64,000 nucleotides of DNA from an uncultured Bacteroidota bacterium (GCA_902796805.1 CADBQG010000028.1:59536-123535); one strand, 5' to 3'. Positions 18,321 to 27,748 are shown, numbered from the stretch's first letter. Program-made: numbers and translations. Notes: a model not told the origin generated them from the sequence alone.

Positions 18321-19559
18321 ATGGCAAGCAGAAGAAAAGAATTGTTCCCCAACGTGTCCGACGCGGAGTGGAACGACTGGAGATGGCAGGTAAGGAACAG
18401 AGTGGAGACTCTCGATGAACTGAAGAAATACATCAACCTCACGCCTGAGGAGGAGGAGGGTGTCAAGAAGTCGCTTGAAACCCTCAGGATGGCAATCACG
18501 CCATACTATCTGAGCCTCATCGACCCCGACAACCCCAACTGTCCAATCAGGAAACAGGCCATCCCGACAGGCGCCGAGGTGCACCGTTCGGCAGCCGACC
18601 TCCTCGACCCGCTGCATGAAGACGAGGACTCGCCGGTGCCGGGGCTCACACACCGCTACCCCGACAGGGTCCTTTTCCTGATAACCGACCAGTGCTCGAT
18701 GTACTGCCGCCACTGCACGCGCCGCAGGTTCGCAGGGCAGCACGACTGCGAGTCGCCCTCCGAGCGCATACAGGGCGCCATCGACTACATAGCCCGCACC
18801 CCGGAGGTGAGGGACGTCCTGCTCTCCGGCGGCGACGCCCTCATGGTAGGCGACAAGATGCTGGAGTCCATAATCCAGCGCCTGCGTGCAATCCCGCACG
18901 TTGAGATAATAAGGATCGGAAGCCGCACACCCGTGGTATGCCCGCAACGAATCACCGACGATCTGGTGAACATGCTCAGGAAATACCATCCGATATGGCT
19001 CAACACCCACTTCAACCACTCCAACGAGGTAACCCCAGAGGCCATGACCGCCTGCGCAAAGCTGGCCGACGCCGGCGTGCCGCTCGGCAACCAGACCGTA
19101 CTCCTGCGCGGCGTTAACGACGACACGCAGATCATGAAGAACCTCGTGCACGACCTCGTGCGCATGCGCGTGCGCCCGTACTATATTTACCAATGCGACC
19201 TCTCAATGGGACTCGAACATTTCCGCACTCCTGTGTCGAAAGGCATAGAAATCATAGAAAACCTGCGCGGACACACGTCAGGATACTGCGTGCCTACATT
19301 CGTGGTCGACGCCCCGGGAGGTGGAGGCAAGATACCCGTGATGCCCAACTATGTGATCTCGCAAAGCCCCAACAAGGTGATACTCCGCAACTATGAAGGC
19401 GTCATCACCACCTATACAGAACCGACCGACTACCAGGACCACACCTGCGGAGTCCCACAAGAGGAGAAACACGTGGAAGGCGTTGCGTCGCTGCTTCACG
19501 GCGAAACTATGTCGCTTGAACCCAACGACCTGGCACGGAAGAAAAGACATAAGAAATAA
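18321..19559 (+). CDS. kamA: Lysine 2,3-aminomutase family radical SAM enzyme
   Basis: Radical SAM, PLP-dependent interconversion of L-lysine and L-beta-lysine, the first step of lysine fermentation. The 412-aa sequence has the CSMYCRHC cluster motif (CxxxCxxC) near residue 125, the SAM-binding LLSGGDALM segment, and the PLP-lysine loop DAPGGGGKIPVMPNY near residue 337. The C-terminal extension after the PLP loop is present, as in true lysine aminomutases rather than the short EpmB form (~340 aa). I chose ATG 18321. None of the other lysine-fermentation genes (kamDE, kdd, kce) are adjacent, so a beta-lysine product for another use is possible. Confidence 0.9.
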   Translation: MASRRKELFPNVSDAEWNDWRWQVRNRVETLDELKKYINLTPEEEEGVKKSLETLRMAITPYYLSLIDPDNPNCPIRKQAIPTGAEVHRSAADLLDPLHEDEDSPVPGLTHRYPDRVLFLITDQCSMYCRHCTRRRFAGQHDCESPSERIQGAIDYIARTPEVRDVLLSGGDALMVGDKMLESIIQRLRAIPHVEIIRIGSRTPVVCPQRITDDLVNMLRKYHPIWLNTHFNHSNEVTPEAMTACAKLADAGVPLGNQTVLLRGVNDDTQIMKNLVHDLVRMRVRPYYIYQCDLSMGLEHFRTPVSKGIEIIENLRGHTSGYCVPTFVVDAPGGGGKIPVMPNYVISQSPNKVILRNYEGVITTYTEPTDYQDHTCGVPQEEKHVEGVASLLHGETMSLEPNDLARKKRHKK

Positions 19560-19574
19560 TCACAACAACTGCAA

Positions 19575-19605
19575 CACCTTGCCACGAAAGGCAGGGTGTT
19601 TTTTT
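19575..19605 (+). terminator. Intrinsic terminator after kamA
   Basis: Stem CACCTTGCC/GGCAGGGTG (one G-T pair) with a six-base loop, followed by seven T residues. Confidence 0.85.
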
Positions 19606-19621
19606 GTTTAATCATAGTACT

Positions 19622-20431
19622 ATGGGAATAGATATGAAAAGCATATTGTTCGGGAACGAGAATTTCTTCCTTATAGCCGGGCCATGTGTGGTGGAGAACG
19701 AGGATGTTACCTTCAAGACGGCCGAGGAACTGACAGACATTTGCAGCGGCCTTGGCATACCCCTGCTGTTCAAGGCTTCTTACAGGAAAGCCAACCGCTC
19801 GTCGATTCATTCATTCTCCGGCATCGGCGACGAGAAAGCGCTCCGCATACTGGATGACGTGAAACGCAAGTTCAGCGTTCCAATAGTTACCGACATACAC
19901 GCCGACGAGGAGGCTCAACTCGCCGCGCAGGTCGCCGACGTGCTGCAAATACCCGCATTCCTCTGCCGGCAGACCAGCCTGCTGGCCGCGGCAGCCCGCA
20001 CCGGGAAATTCGTGAATGTGAAGAAGGGACAGTTTATGTCGCCGGAAGCAATGCTCCATGCCGTGGAAAAGGTGCGAGATGCCGGCAACGAAAACGTGAT
20101 GGTTACTGAGCGCGGCACAACTTTCGGATACACCGACCTCGTTGTCGACTTCCGCGGCGTGAACGTCATGAAAGGTTTCGGCTGCCCGGTGGTGCTCGAC
20201 TGCACACATTCGCTCCAGCAGCCCAACCAGCCGTCGGGCGTTACAGGCGGTCGCCCCGACCTCATTGAAACCATAGCCAAGGCCGGCGTCGCGGTGGGCT
20301 TCGACGGACTTTTCATGGAGACGCACCCCGAACCGGCAAAAGCCCTCTCCGACGGTGCCAACATGCTCCCTCTCTCCGAAATGCGAGGTCTCCTCGAAAA
20401 ACTGCTCAGAATACGCAGGGCCGTTCTATAG
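19622..20431 (+). CDS. kdsA: 3-deoxy-8-phosphooctulonate synthase (KDO-8-P synthase)
   Basis: Condenses arabinose-5-phosphate and phosphoenolpyruvate for KDO in the lipopolysaccharide inner core. Landmarks are FFLIAGPCVVEN, FKASYRKANRSS (PEP binding), ERGTTFGYTDLVVDFRG, and DCTHSLQQPNQPSGVTGGRP. The cysteine in AGPCV corresponds to the metal-binding cysteine of metal-dependent enzymes such as Aquifex, whereas metal-independent E. coli KdsA has asparagine there. Two in-frame ATGs (19622 and 19634) are plausible. No other KDO genes flank it, and no clear -7 box was found between the kamA terminator and the start. Confidence 0.93.
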   Translation: MGIDMKSILFGNENFFLIAGPCVVENEDVTFKTAEELTDICSGLGIPLLFKASYRKANRSSIHSFSGIGDEKALRILDDVKRKFSVPIVTDIHADEEAQLAAQVADVLQIPAFLCRQTSLLAAAARTGKFVNVKKGQFMSPEAMLHAVEKVRDAGNENVMVTERGTTFGYTDLVVDFRGVNVMKGFGCPVVLDCTHSLQQPNQPSGVTGGRPDLIETIAKAGVAVGFDGLFMETHPEPAKALSDGANMLPLSEMRGLLEKLLRIRRAVL

Positions 20432-20461
20432 TTAGTCAGGCACAAACCTGATGCCGCTCCC

Positions 20462-22054
20462 CTATTTCATCAGGTTTCCTAAAATATCACGGGTTATCTC
20501 GCGTGTGATTGTGCGGGTTGCAGCAGAGGTTGTGTTCTTGACGATTTTCTCCTTGGTGGTTTTTGTCGACTTTGTCTTCTTGCCGCTCACCTTGTCAGAC
20601 ACCGCAGTGCCTACAGCAGTGGCAACGGTGGCGGTTACCGCTGTAACGACAGCTTTGAGGACTTTTGAGAACACTCCCGGCTTTGATTTTTTTTCGGCCG
20701 GCTTTTTGTCTGCCGAATCTTCTTGTTCGGCAAGTGTTCCGCCCTGCCCCGACACTGCGATTTCGCCCGAGTTGTATTCCTGGGTCAGAATTTCATAGGC
20801 ACTTACACTGTCAACCATGTTGTCGTATTTGCCGTAAATAGCACTCTGCCTGATCATAGCGGAACGCTCGGCCGGGTCAACCGGTCCTATTTTCGACAGA
20901 GGGAACAGGATCTTCGCCTTCTGCACCATGTTCGGGGCACCCTTCTCGTCAAGGAAGCTCACAAGCGCCTCGCCAGTCTCGAGGTTCATGATGGCCTCGT
21001 CAGTCTTGAAGTCCGGATTGGCGCGGAAGGTGTCGGCAGCGGCGCGCACTGCTTTCTGATCCTTCGGCGTGTATGCACGAAGCGCGTGCTGTATGCGGTT
21101 GCCGAGCTGCCCAAGAATCTTCTCCGGAATGTCAGACGGGTACTGTGTTATGAAATATATGCCTACGCCCTTGCTCCTTATCAGCCTGATCACTTTCTCT
21201 ATCTTGTCGATGAGGCTCTTCGAAGTGTCCTCGAAAAGCGTGTGAGCCTCGTCGAAGAAGAAGACGAACTTAGGCAACTCGAGGTCGCCGACCTCTGGCA
21301 GCGACGAGTACAGTTCCGAAAGAAGCCACAGCAGGAATGTGCTGTAGAGCTTAGGATTCTCAATGAGCCTGTCGGCGGCAAGCACGTTCATCACTCCCCT
21401 GCCGCCCTCTGTCTGCATGAAATCGCGTATGTCGAAGCTCGGCTCGCCGAAGAAATTGTTGGCGCCCTGGTTCTCAAGCTGCAACAAAGAACGCTGTATC
21501 GCCCCTATCGTGGCGGAGGAAATGTTGCCGTATAAAGTAGTGTACTCCTTGGAATGCTTCGACACAAAGTCGAGCACTGCGCGAAGATCCTTCATGTCGA
21601 GAATCTGGAGTCCCTTGTCGTCTGCAATTCTGAAGACTATATTCAGCACGCCGTCCTGTGTCTCGTTGAGGTTCAGCAGTCGCGACAGGAGCTGCGGACC
21701 CATCTGCGATATCGTGGCCCTCACCGGATGTCCCTGCTCCCCGAAGACGTCGAAAAAGCGCACAGGGCAGCCTGAGAACACCGGGTCCTCGATCCCGAAT
21801 TCCGGTATCCTCTTCTCAATGAACGACGACATCGCCCCCTTCTGGCTTATGCCTGAAAGGTCGCCCTTCATGTCGGCCATGAAACAGGGCACTCCGGCCT
21901 GCGAGAATGTCTCGGCCAAAACCTGAAGCGATACTGTCTTGCCGGTGCCGGTTGCCCCGGCGATGAGTCCGTGCCTGTTGGCCATCTTGCCCACTATTGA
22001 TATTGCCCCGTCGGCGCAGTGCGCCACATACAGTCCTTTTTCGTTGTCGTACAT
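20462..22054 (-). CDS. HerA-like ATPase of the DUF853/YjgR type
   Basis: A 530-aa FtsK/HerA-superfamily ATPase. It has Walker A GATGTGKT near residues 33-40, an acidic ADMKGDLSG segment, Walker B VFFFDEAHTLF, a RSKGVGIYFITQYPSD sensor region and an arginine-containing LGNRIQHALRAYTPKDQKA block. The lysine/threonine/alanine-rich C-terminal tail (about residues 455-530) ending in ITRDILGNLMK is typical of the DUF853 family. HerA proper works with NurA in DNA end resection, but DUF853/YjgR has no established role, and no nurA neighbour is present. It converges on kdsA with a 30-base gap. Confidence 0.88.
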   Translation of the reverse strand: MYDNEKGLYVAHCADGAISIVGKMANRHGLIAGATGTGKTVSLQVLAETFSQAGVPCFMADMKGDLSGISQKGAMSSFIEKRIPEFGIEDPVFSGCPVRFFDVFGEQGHPVRATISQMGPQLLSRLLNLNETQDGVLNIVFRIADDKGLQILDMKDLRAVLDFVSKHSKEYTTLYGNISSATIGAIQRSLLQLENQGANNFFGEPSFDIRDFMQTEGGRGVMNVLAADRLIENPKLYSTFLLWLLSELYSSLPEVGDLELPKFVFFFDEAHTLFEDTSKSLIDKIEKVIRLIRSKGVGIYFITQYPSDIPEKILGQLGNRIQHALRAYTPKDQKAVRAAADTFRANPDFKTDEAIMNLETGEALVSFLDEKGAPNMVQKAKILFPLSKIGPVDPAERSAMIRQSAIYGKYDNMVDSVSAYEILTQEYNSGEIAVSGQGGTLAEQEDSADKKPAEKKSKPGVFSKVLKAVVTAVTATVATAVGTAVSDKVSGKKTKSTKTTKEKIVKNTTSAATRTITREITRDILGNLMK

Positions 22055-22108
22055 ACCTTGCGTTGTTTTATTGTTGTTTTTGAAACCGCGAATTTACAAA
22101 ATAATTGT

Positions 22109-23500
22109 CTAATAAATATGCAAATGCTCGATATATGGTTCGATCTCGTTCACGAGTATGTCTTTCTTGACCACTTTCTTGTCCTTGTCGAGAAGGAACA
22201 TGAACGGAATCGTCCTGGTGTCGAAAAGGTCCTGCTCATCAATGGTCTTGTCGTAGTTCCACCCTTGCATATAGTTCATGTTTATCTCGGAGGAATGGAT
22301 GTAGTTGTCCCACACTTGCGGATCATCCTCGAAATAGATCATCACCACAGTGAGTTTCCCCGCCTTTATGGCCTTGTTAAGCATGTCGAAGTCCTTCATA
22401 CGGTTGCGAACCTGGTGGCATGTGGGGCACGTCGGGTGCTGGAGATACAGCAATGTGTATTCGCTGTTGACATCGTATATGGAAGTGGTGTCGCCTGTGG
22501 CGGTAACAAAGTTGAAATTCGGAATCACCGTGCCATTCATGTTCTTGTCGATGAATCCCAACTCCCTCTTGTACCTGCGTTGGCGGTCTTCGTCAAGCTT
22601 CGGGTACTCAAGGGCGTCCTTCAGCATCGCTATGTATGTGTGCTCAACCTTATATGGGGAAATGTTCTTTCCCAGAACTCTCTCAAGGGCGTCGAAGAAG
22701 TACTCGTAAGACTGCTGGTTGACCTTGGCCTTGTTGAGGGCCGCAACAACGAATTTGTCGAAGTCTGGGTTGTCGAACTGGTATATGAGATTGCAGTATT
22801 CTGAGAATTTCTCCTCCGCGATGGGCGTGTTGAATATCCTCGGATCGTTCCATGTGAAGTTGTCGAAGAAATGCTCGACATAGTACTCCTGGAAAAGCCT
22901 CCTGTTGCCCACCACATCCTCTGGCGGGTCAGGCAGATATGTGGAGGTCCCGACCACTGATCCGAGCAGGTTTTTTGAGTTTGCCTTGGCTGTTTCGGTT
23001 TGATATTCACGCATTTCGTTATTTATCTTCCTCGCATTCGCGGAGAGCGAGTCCACGAACACTTTGAGCATATACTGCGGCATCGACTTCTTGGCGTCCT
23101 CGAACATTCTGTTGAGGGAGTCGAGTCTCTTGTTGAAAGCGCGGATGTTGTCGAGGTATTCGTAATAGGCTGTGTTTTCGGGGGAGTTGAGGAAAATCAC
23201 CTCCTTCTCCTTGGCGATGAGAGAGAAATCCTGCTTCTTTTCCGACGACACGAGCAGGACACCCACCGAAGTGCTGTCTCCGAGGATGTTGTACATGCCC
23301 GGCTTCAGCGACTTCGAGTCCTTCAGTGTCACGTCCTTGCTGAACGCTGCCTTCAGTTCCTGTGTGGTCTGGTGTTTTGCGAAGCCTTTCACGAAGACAG
23401 AGTCGTACTGACTTTCAGGGAAAGAGATCTTGACTGATACTTGCGGGAAGCAAAGTTGCATAAGCAAGATGAAGAGCAGTGATAGAACTGTTTTTTTCAT
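22109..23500 (-). CDS. Secreted thioredoxin-fold protein (DUF5106-like)
   Basis: The 463-aa product has a signal peptide (MKKTVLSLLFILLMQLCFPQ). A long N-terminal region resembles the Bacteroidota DUF4369/DUF5106 arrangement (helical, with DNIRAFNKRLDSLNRMFEDAKK). The C-terminal third is a thioredoxin fold with LLYLQHPTCPTCHQVRNRM, containing a CPTC redox pair, and a cis-proline segment TRTIPFMFLLDKDKKV. It should act as a periplasmic disulfide oxidoreductase of the TlpA/ResA group. No specific substrate is indicated. It lies between the HerA-like gene and the NAD(P)HX repair gene on the same strand. Confidence 0.82.
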   Translation of the reverse strand: MKKTVLSLLFILLMQLCFPQVSVKISFPESQYDSVFVKGFAKHQTTQELKAAFSKDVTLKDSKSLKPGMYNILGDSTSVGVLLVSSEKKQDFSLIAKEKEVIFLNSPENTAYYEYLDNIRAFNKRLDSLNRMFEDAKKSMPQYMLKVFVDSLSANARKINNEMREYQTETAKANSKNLLGSVVGTSTYLPDPPEDVVGNRRLFQEYYVEHFFDNFTWNDPRIFNTPIAEEKFSEYCNLIYQFDNPDFDKFVVAALNKAKVNQQSYEYFFDALERVLGKNISPYKVEHTYIAMLKDALEYPKLDEDRQRRYKRELGFIDKNMNGTVIPNFNFVTATGDTTSIYDVNSEYTLLYLQHPTCPTCHQVRNRMKDFDMLNKAIKAGKLTVVMIYFEDDPQVWDNYIHSSEINMNYMQGWNYDKTIDEQDLFDTRTIPFMFLLDKDKKVVKKDILVNEIEPYIEHLHIY

Positions 23501-23522
23501 ATTTGAGTTTTATTATGTCGGT

Positions 23523-25085
23523 TTAAGATTGTTTATTGGCCAACAGGTTAAAAGCCTTGCTGAAATATTTGTGAAGGTCCGAGGCGATCATAGTCTTGTA
23601 GAAGTGTTCCGAGGCATATTCGTCGCCGGCGGCGCCGTGGATGAATACACCGAGAAGTGCGGCGAACTCGGGGTTGTAGCCTTGCGCCAACAAAGCAAGC
23701 AACAGTCCCGTGAGCACGTCGCCGCTACCCGCAGTGGCCATTCCTGGATTTCCTGTTGTGTTGAAGAACTGGCGACCGTCAGGCATCGAGACTACGGTGT
23801 TGTGCCCTTTAAGCACGAGGATCACAGAGTGCCTGACAGCGAAGTCCCTGGCCTTTCTTATACGGTCAAAGTTGTTTTCAGGGCGTCCGGCGAGTTGCTC
23901 AAATTCAGCGAAATGCGGCGTCAGGATACTGTTGTGCGGCAGGAACGCGAGACGGGTCTTGTGCTCCGACAGGAAGTTCAGCGCGTCGGCGTCAATCACC
24001 ATTGGCAACGACACCGTGTCGAGAATATCCTTGATGGCCGAATATGTCCTCTTGTTTTTTCCAAGTCCCGGGCCCAGCGCCACGGCATTTATGTTGTTTG
24101 GAAGTGAATTCCAGCTTATCCGGCTCACACAGTCTTCGTCGTCGTCGATGTCGTGGATTGCTTCGGGAAGAGAGTTAGCCAACACAGAGAGCGCTTGCCG
24201 CGTGGAGTGCACCGTGAGCTTGCCTATCCCACCCCTCATCGCAGCGGCGGCGCTCAGCACAGCGGCTCCTGGCATCGAGGTGGAGCCGGCCACGAGAAGC
24301 CCGTGCCCGAAACTGCCCTTGTGCGCGAAGGGCGTGCTGACATCCCAGCCGTCAGTGAAGGTTTCGCCATCAACGAGCCAGGCAGAAGCGCGTTCAATCA
24401 ACCCTGCAGGTTCTTCAAGTCCTATGTCCAACACTTCCACAGCACCGAAACGGCTGAAGTTCTCCGGCACCAGCAGCGCCAACTTCATAAACTGCATGGT
24501 AAGCGTCAGGTCGGCGCACACAACCCTGTTGTTCAGCGGCGTGTGCCTGTCAGCATATAGCCCGGAAGGTATGTCTATCGAAACAACCATTGCCTTGGAG
24601 ATGTTTATTCTCTCCACAATGTCGGAATGGATTCCAGAAAGAGGCTTGTTGAGGCCTATGCCGAAAAGAGCGTCAACAACAATGTCTTCATCACGGATTT
24701 CAGAAAAGTCGAAGCTCTCGTGCGACTTGTAGAAGGCATTGGTGTGGTTGGCTGAAAGTTCTATCCACCGTTTTATGTTGGTACTGTTTTCGCCGGAAAC
24801 CTTTGAAGTGTCGGATACACAGTGAACCACAGTGACATTGTTTGGCAAGTTGTGCCTGAAGATGAGTTGACGGGCAATAACGGCACCGTCGCCGCCGTTG
24901 TTGCCGCCGCCGCAAAAAACGAATATGCTACATTCGTAGCGACCTTCGAGGCATTCAGCCACTCTGTCGGAGCAGGCGGTGCCGGCAGCCTCCATGAGCT
25001 GGAGGGAATTCAAGCCGCGGCTCTCCTTCGTGAAAGCCTCGCACTCACGAATCGAGGAAACGTCATATATACAGTTGCTACGCAT
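23523..25085 (-). CDS. nnr: Bifunctional NAD(P)H-hydrate epimerase / ADP-dependent dehydratase
   Basis: Repairs hydrated NAD(P)H. The N-terminal YjeF_N epimerase domain (about residues 1-215) shows SLQLMEAAG, FCGGGNNGGDGAVIARQL, and VDALFGIGLNKPLSG. The C-terminal carbohydrate-kinase-like dehydratase (about 225-515) shows HKGSFGHGLLVAGSTSMPGAAVLSA, ALGPGLGK, VIDADALNFL, LTPHFAEFEQL, LKGHNTVV and GSGDVLTGLL. Starting at ATG 25085 gives 520 aa, the normal length for the fused enzyme; longer in-frame starts would pass the -7 box. The promoter at 25124-25131 is divergent from the tlpA-like promoter. Confidence 0.95.
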   Translation of the reverse strand: MRSNCIYDVSSIRECEAFTKESRGLNSLQLMEAAGTACSDRVAECLEGRYECSIFVFCGGGNNGGDGAVIARQLIFRHNLPNNVTVVHCVSDTSKVSGENSTNIKRWIELSANHTNAFYKSHESFDFSEIRDEDIVVDALFGIGLNKPLSGIHSDIVERINISKAMVVSIDIPSGLYADRHTPLNNRVVCADLTLTMQFMKLALLVPENFSRFGAVEVLDIGLEEPAGLIERASAWLVDGETFTDGWDVSTPFAHKGSFGHGLLVAGSTSMPGAAVLSAAAAMRGGIGKLTVHSTRQALSVLANSLPEAIHDIDDDEDCVSRISWNSLPNNINAVALGPGLGKNKRTYSAIKDILDTVSLPMVIDADALNFLSEHKTRLAFLPHNSILTPHFAEFEQLAGRPENNFDRIRKARDFAVRHSVILVLKGHNTVVSMPDGRQFFNTTGNPGMATAGSGDVLTGLLLALLAQGYNPEFAALLGVFIHGAAGDEYASEHFYKTMIASDLHKYFSKAFNLLANKQS

Positions 25086-25123
25086 GTAGATTGTCTTGTC
25101 GGCGAACTGGTAGTTTGCAGCGG

Positions 25124-25131
25124 CAAAGATA
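25124..25131 (-). promoter_or_regulatory. Promoter -7 box for nnr
   Basis: Minus-strand TATCTTTG followed by CCGC, 38 bases before the chosen start. Confidence 0.7.
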
Positions 25132-25204
25132 CTCAAAATATAGACATGCGCGGAAAATGATTAAAACAGGATTCTACAAGAATGTCTTATTTGATCTTTT
25201 TTAG

Positions 25205-25212
25205 TACTTTTG
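25205..25212 (+). promoter_or_regulatory. Promoter -7 box for the tlpA-like gene
   Basis: TACTTTTG followed by CAC, 16 bases before the ATG. Confidence 0.7.
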
Positions 25213-25228
25213 CACAAAATTTCCAAAG

Positions 25229-25768
25229 ATGAGAAACGTTCTGAAAACCATTTCGTTATTCTTTTTAATAACACTGACTTTCAATGCTTTCTGTCAGAAT
25301 CCGGAACCTGACGACGACGCAAAGTATGCAACGGACCTGCTTAAGGCGGGGACTCCGGCGCCGGATTTCAAGATCAACACCGACAAAGGCAAGCCGCTCA
25401 CGTTCAGCAAGTTCGCCAAAGGCCACTACGTAGTGCTGGATTTCTGGGCATCGTGGTGTCCCGACTGCCGCAAAGACGCGCCGCAGATGGTGTCGATGTA
25501 CGAGAAATTCCACTCCAAGGGCGTCAAATTCATCGGAGTCTCGTTCGACACCGACAAGGAGAAGTGGCTCGCAGGAATAGAAAGCCTGAAACTGCCCTAC
25601 ACACAAGTGTGCGAGCTTGTCAGCAAGTCGCAGTCTCCCACAGCCGCCGCCTACGGCGTGAAGTGGATTCCATCCGTGTATCTCATCGATCCAGAAGGGA
25701 ACGTTGTGCTGTCGACAGTGCTTTCGCACAAAATCGAGAAGAAACTTGAGGAAATATTCGAAAAATAG
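25229..25768 (+). CDS. TlpA/ResA-like thioredoxin-fold protein
   Basis: A 179-aa exported redoxin. Signal peptide MRNVLKTISLFFLITLTFNA, then a TlpA-type domain with PAPDFKINTDKGKPLTFSKF, the active-site motif WASWCPDCRKDAP (WCxxC), a VSFDTDKEKW insert and the cis-proline region KWIPSVYLIDPEGNV. Proteins of this family reduce disulfides in the periplasm, often for cytochrome maturation or stress defence; the partner is not evident here. The following PfkB-type gene starts 4 bases after the stop, so the two are cotranscribed. Confidence 0.9.
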   Translation: MRNVLKTISLFFLITLTFNAFCQNPEPDDDAKYATDLLKAGTPAPDFKINTDKGKPLTFSKFAKGHYVVLDFWASWCPDCRKDAPQMVSMYEKFHSKGVKFIGVSFDTDKEKWLAGIESLKLPYTQVCELVSKSQSPTAAAYGVKWIPSVYLIDPEGNVVLSTVLSHKIEKKLEEIFEK

Positions 25769-25772
25769 GGCC

Positions 25773-26741
25773 ATGAAGAGGATATTAGGCATAGGGAACG
25801 CACTTGTGGACATACTCGTGCACGTTGACGGCGACGACATTATCAACCGCTTCGGTCTTGCCAAAGGCGGCATGGAGATGGTCGGGATAGAGAAGAAAAA
25901 CGAGATTCTGAAGGCCATTGCGGACTTGGATCGCACAGTGGCGACGGGAGGCTCCACGTCGAACACTATGCACGGACTGGCGAGGTTAGGAAACGCTGCC
26001 GGATATATGGGCAGCATAGGGCGCGACCCGCTCGGAGCCACCTTCCGCGACGAGTGCCTGCGCTTCGGTGTCGAACCGCATCTACTCGAGTCTGACACGG
26101 AGACTGGTGTTGCAATAACGTTCATAACCCCCGATGCCGAGCGGACTTTCGCGACATTTCTCGGCGCGGCGGCCACAATGCAGCCGTCGCAGATCGACAA
26201 AAGCGTGTTCGACAGTTACGACATCGTGCATGTGGAGGGATATCTGATCTTCAACCACGAACTTATTCTCGAGATATGCAGGGCCGCCAAGGACAAGGGA
26301 CTAATGGTTTCGATGGACATGGCGAGTTACAACCTTGTGGAGCAACACCGTGAATTCGTCGAGACACTGCTCCGCGACTATGTCGACATCATATTTGCCA
26401 ACGAGGACGAGGCCAGGACTTTCACCGGCAAGGAACCAGAAGAGGCTCTTGCCGTACTTTCAAAGCACTGCCCCATATCTGTGGTTAAGGTCGGCAAGGA
26501 TGGCTCGATGGTCATGGCCGACGGGTGCCTGACGCGCGTGGAACCCGTCAAAGCCGAGCCGGTTGACACCACTGGCGCCGGCGACATCTACGCTTCGGGC
26601 TTCCTCTACGGGCTGTCAAAAGGCTATGATTTCGCAAGGTCAGGGAAGATAGCATCAATGCTTGCTGCAAAGCTCATCGAATGCGTGGGCGCGAAGCTGC
26701 CCGACAACATGTGGGAGAGCCTCATTATCTCCAATCTTTAG
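25773..26741 (+). CDS. PfkB-family sugar/nucleoside kinase
   Basis: The 322-aa kinase has the PfkB N-terminal ILGIGNALVDILVHVDGDD, the substrate-region TGGSTSNTMHGLARLGN, and the C-terminal signature with the catalytic aspartate, DTTGAGDIYASGFLYGLSKG. Members of this adenosine-kinase-like branch (GGxxSNTxxGxARLG) phosphorylate ribose, fructose or nucleosides; the exact substrate cannot be read from sequence. I chose ATG 25773, 4 bases after the tlpA-like stop; the longer in-frame start lies inside that gene. It converges on the TraB/GumN gene. Confidence 0.9.
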   Translation: MKRILGIGNALVDILVHVDGDDIINRFGLAKGGMEMVGIEKKNEILKAIADLDRTVATGGSTSNTMHGLARLGNAAGYMGSIGRDPLGATFRDECLRFGVEPHLLESDTETGVAITFITPDAERTFATFLGAAATMQPSQIDKSVFDSYDIVHVEGYLIFNHELILEICRAAKDKGLMVSMDMASYNLVEQHREFVETLLRDYVDIIFANEDEARTFTGKEPEEALAVLSKHCPISVVKVGKDGSMVMADGCLTRVEPVKAEPVDTTGAGDIYASGFLYGLSKGYDFARSGKIASMLAAKLIECVGAKLPDNMWESLIISNL

Positions 26742-26765
26742 CAGTTCATCCGGCAGTCGCCGCCC

Positions 26766-27629
26766 TTACTCAATCCAACGCATAGGGACGGGCTCGACCA
26801 CGTAGCCGCGTTTGCGCAATTGGGCTATCAAGCCTGTGTTCCCTATCAGATGCGCGCAGCCTACGGCACAAAACACGTTTTCCTTGCGGGCGATTTTCCT
26901 GAAACCTTTAAGCATCACTTTGTTCCTCTTCTCAACAAGGCTCTTGTTGAAATTGTCGGGCAATGTAGGGTCGTCCATCATCTCGGCAATTTTCTCCATG
27001 TTGAAATCGAGGTACAGGAGAACCAGACTGTCGAAACTCACGGCCAAATCCTGCTCGGCATGAAGCACCTGGCGCAGAATATCCAGCTGGTCGTCGATCC
27101 GTATTGCGTCAACGGCCTTAACCTGTTCCATGTAGTCTTCCAGTCCGTGGCACACCATGCCTTTGTCTCGAGCCTTCTTCAACAGGAACATGTCCAAAGG
27201 AAGAGGTTCGTCCTTGGGGAGGTCGGCCTGCTGAATCGCACTCATCAGGAAGAAAGGCTTCATGCCGCTGAAGAACAACGCGCCCGCCCCGAGCTTCGCC
27301 TTGCAAAGGCTGTCGAGAATGCGGTACTCATCCTTCGAAAGGAGCTTCGCCAACGACAGTCCTTCGGGCATGTACATCTTCTCGCGCACAGCCTTGAAGT
27401 CGATTTGGTCCAACAGCAGCTCAACGGCAATGGCATCGCAACCGTCGAAGCAGCGCCAGACTGCGCTGTCAAAGGCAAACACTCGGCGGTCCTGGATGTG
27501 GATTGTGCCGTAGAGGTAAGATTGCGACTTCATGTCCTTGCCGCTCACACGCCAGAGCAGCGACTGCGGGAAAGCAGTCGTCGTCACAAGCAGAACACCT
27601 ATGGTTGTGATGATGTTTCGTATTTTCAT
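26766..27629 (-). CDS. TraB/GumN family protein (TIKI-like)
   Basis: A 287-aa exported protein with signal peptide MKIRNIITTIGVLLVTTTAFPQ. It carries the two conserved GxxH-type motifs of the TraB/PrgY/GumN family, YLYGTIHIQD near the N-terminus and FCAVGCAHLIGNTGLI near the C-terminus, and a middle glutamate (AIAVELLLD). Eukaryotic TIKI relatives are metalloproteases; bacterial GumN-like members are mostly uncharacterised. I took ATG 27629 because the signal peptide starts there and the -7 box lies upstream of it. It is a single-gene unit. Confidence 0.85.
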   Translation of the reverse strand: MKIRNIITTIGVLLVTTTAFPQSLLWRVSGKDMKSQSYLYGTIHIQDRRVFAFDSAVWRCFDGCDAIAVELLLDQIDFKAVREKMYMPEGLSLAKLLSKDEYRILDSLCKAKLGAGALFFSGMKPFFLMSAIQQADLPKDEPLPLDMFLLKKARDKGMVCHGLEDYMEQVKAVDAIRIDDQLDILRQVLHAEQDLAVSFDSLVLLYLDFNMEKIAEMMDDPTLPDNFNKSLVEKRNKVMLKGFRKIARKENVFCAVGCAHLIGNTGLIAQLRKRGYVVEPVPMRWIE

Positions 27630-27648
27630 AATTTTGGTTTTCGAGGAG

Positions 27649-27656
27649 CAAAGATA
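27649..27656 (-). promoter_or_regulatory. Promoter -7 box for the TraB/GumN gene
   Basis: Minus-strand TATCTTTG followed by CTCC, 19 bases before the ATG. It is divergent from the pyrE promoter 55 bases away. Confidence 0.65.
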
Positions 27657-27710
27657 AAAAAAACTCGAATCATCAACCTTGATTGTGTTCATTCGTTGAA
27701 GAAAAAAATG

Positions 27711-27718
27711 TATATTTG
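27711..27718 (+). promoter_or_regulatory. Promoter -7 box for pyrE
   Basis: TATATTTG followed by CAAC, 30 bases before the ATG. Confidence 0.7.
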
Positions 27719-27748
27719 CAACGGATTTTGGATAAAACAAGATGATTT

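Noticed and set aside
18252-19193. 313-aa minus-strand ORF opposite kamA
   Set aside because: The kamA frame has clear radical SAM motifs; the reverse frame has low-complexity valine/histidine composition and no motif.
20723-21535. 270-aa plus-strand ORF opposite the HerA-like gene
   Set aside because: The minus-strand frame has Walker A and B motifs; this one is a mirror of it without motifs.
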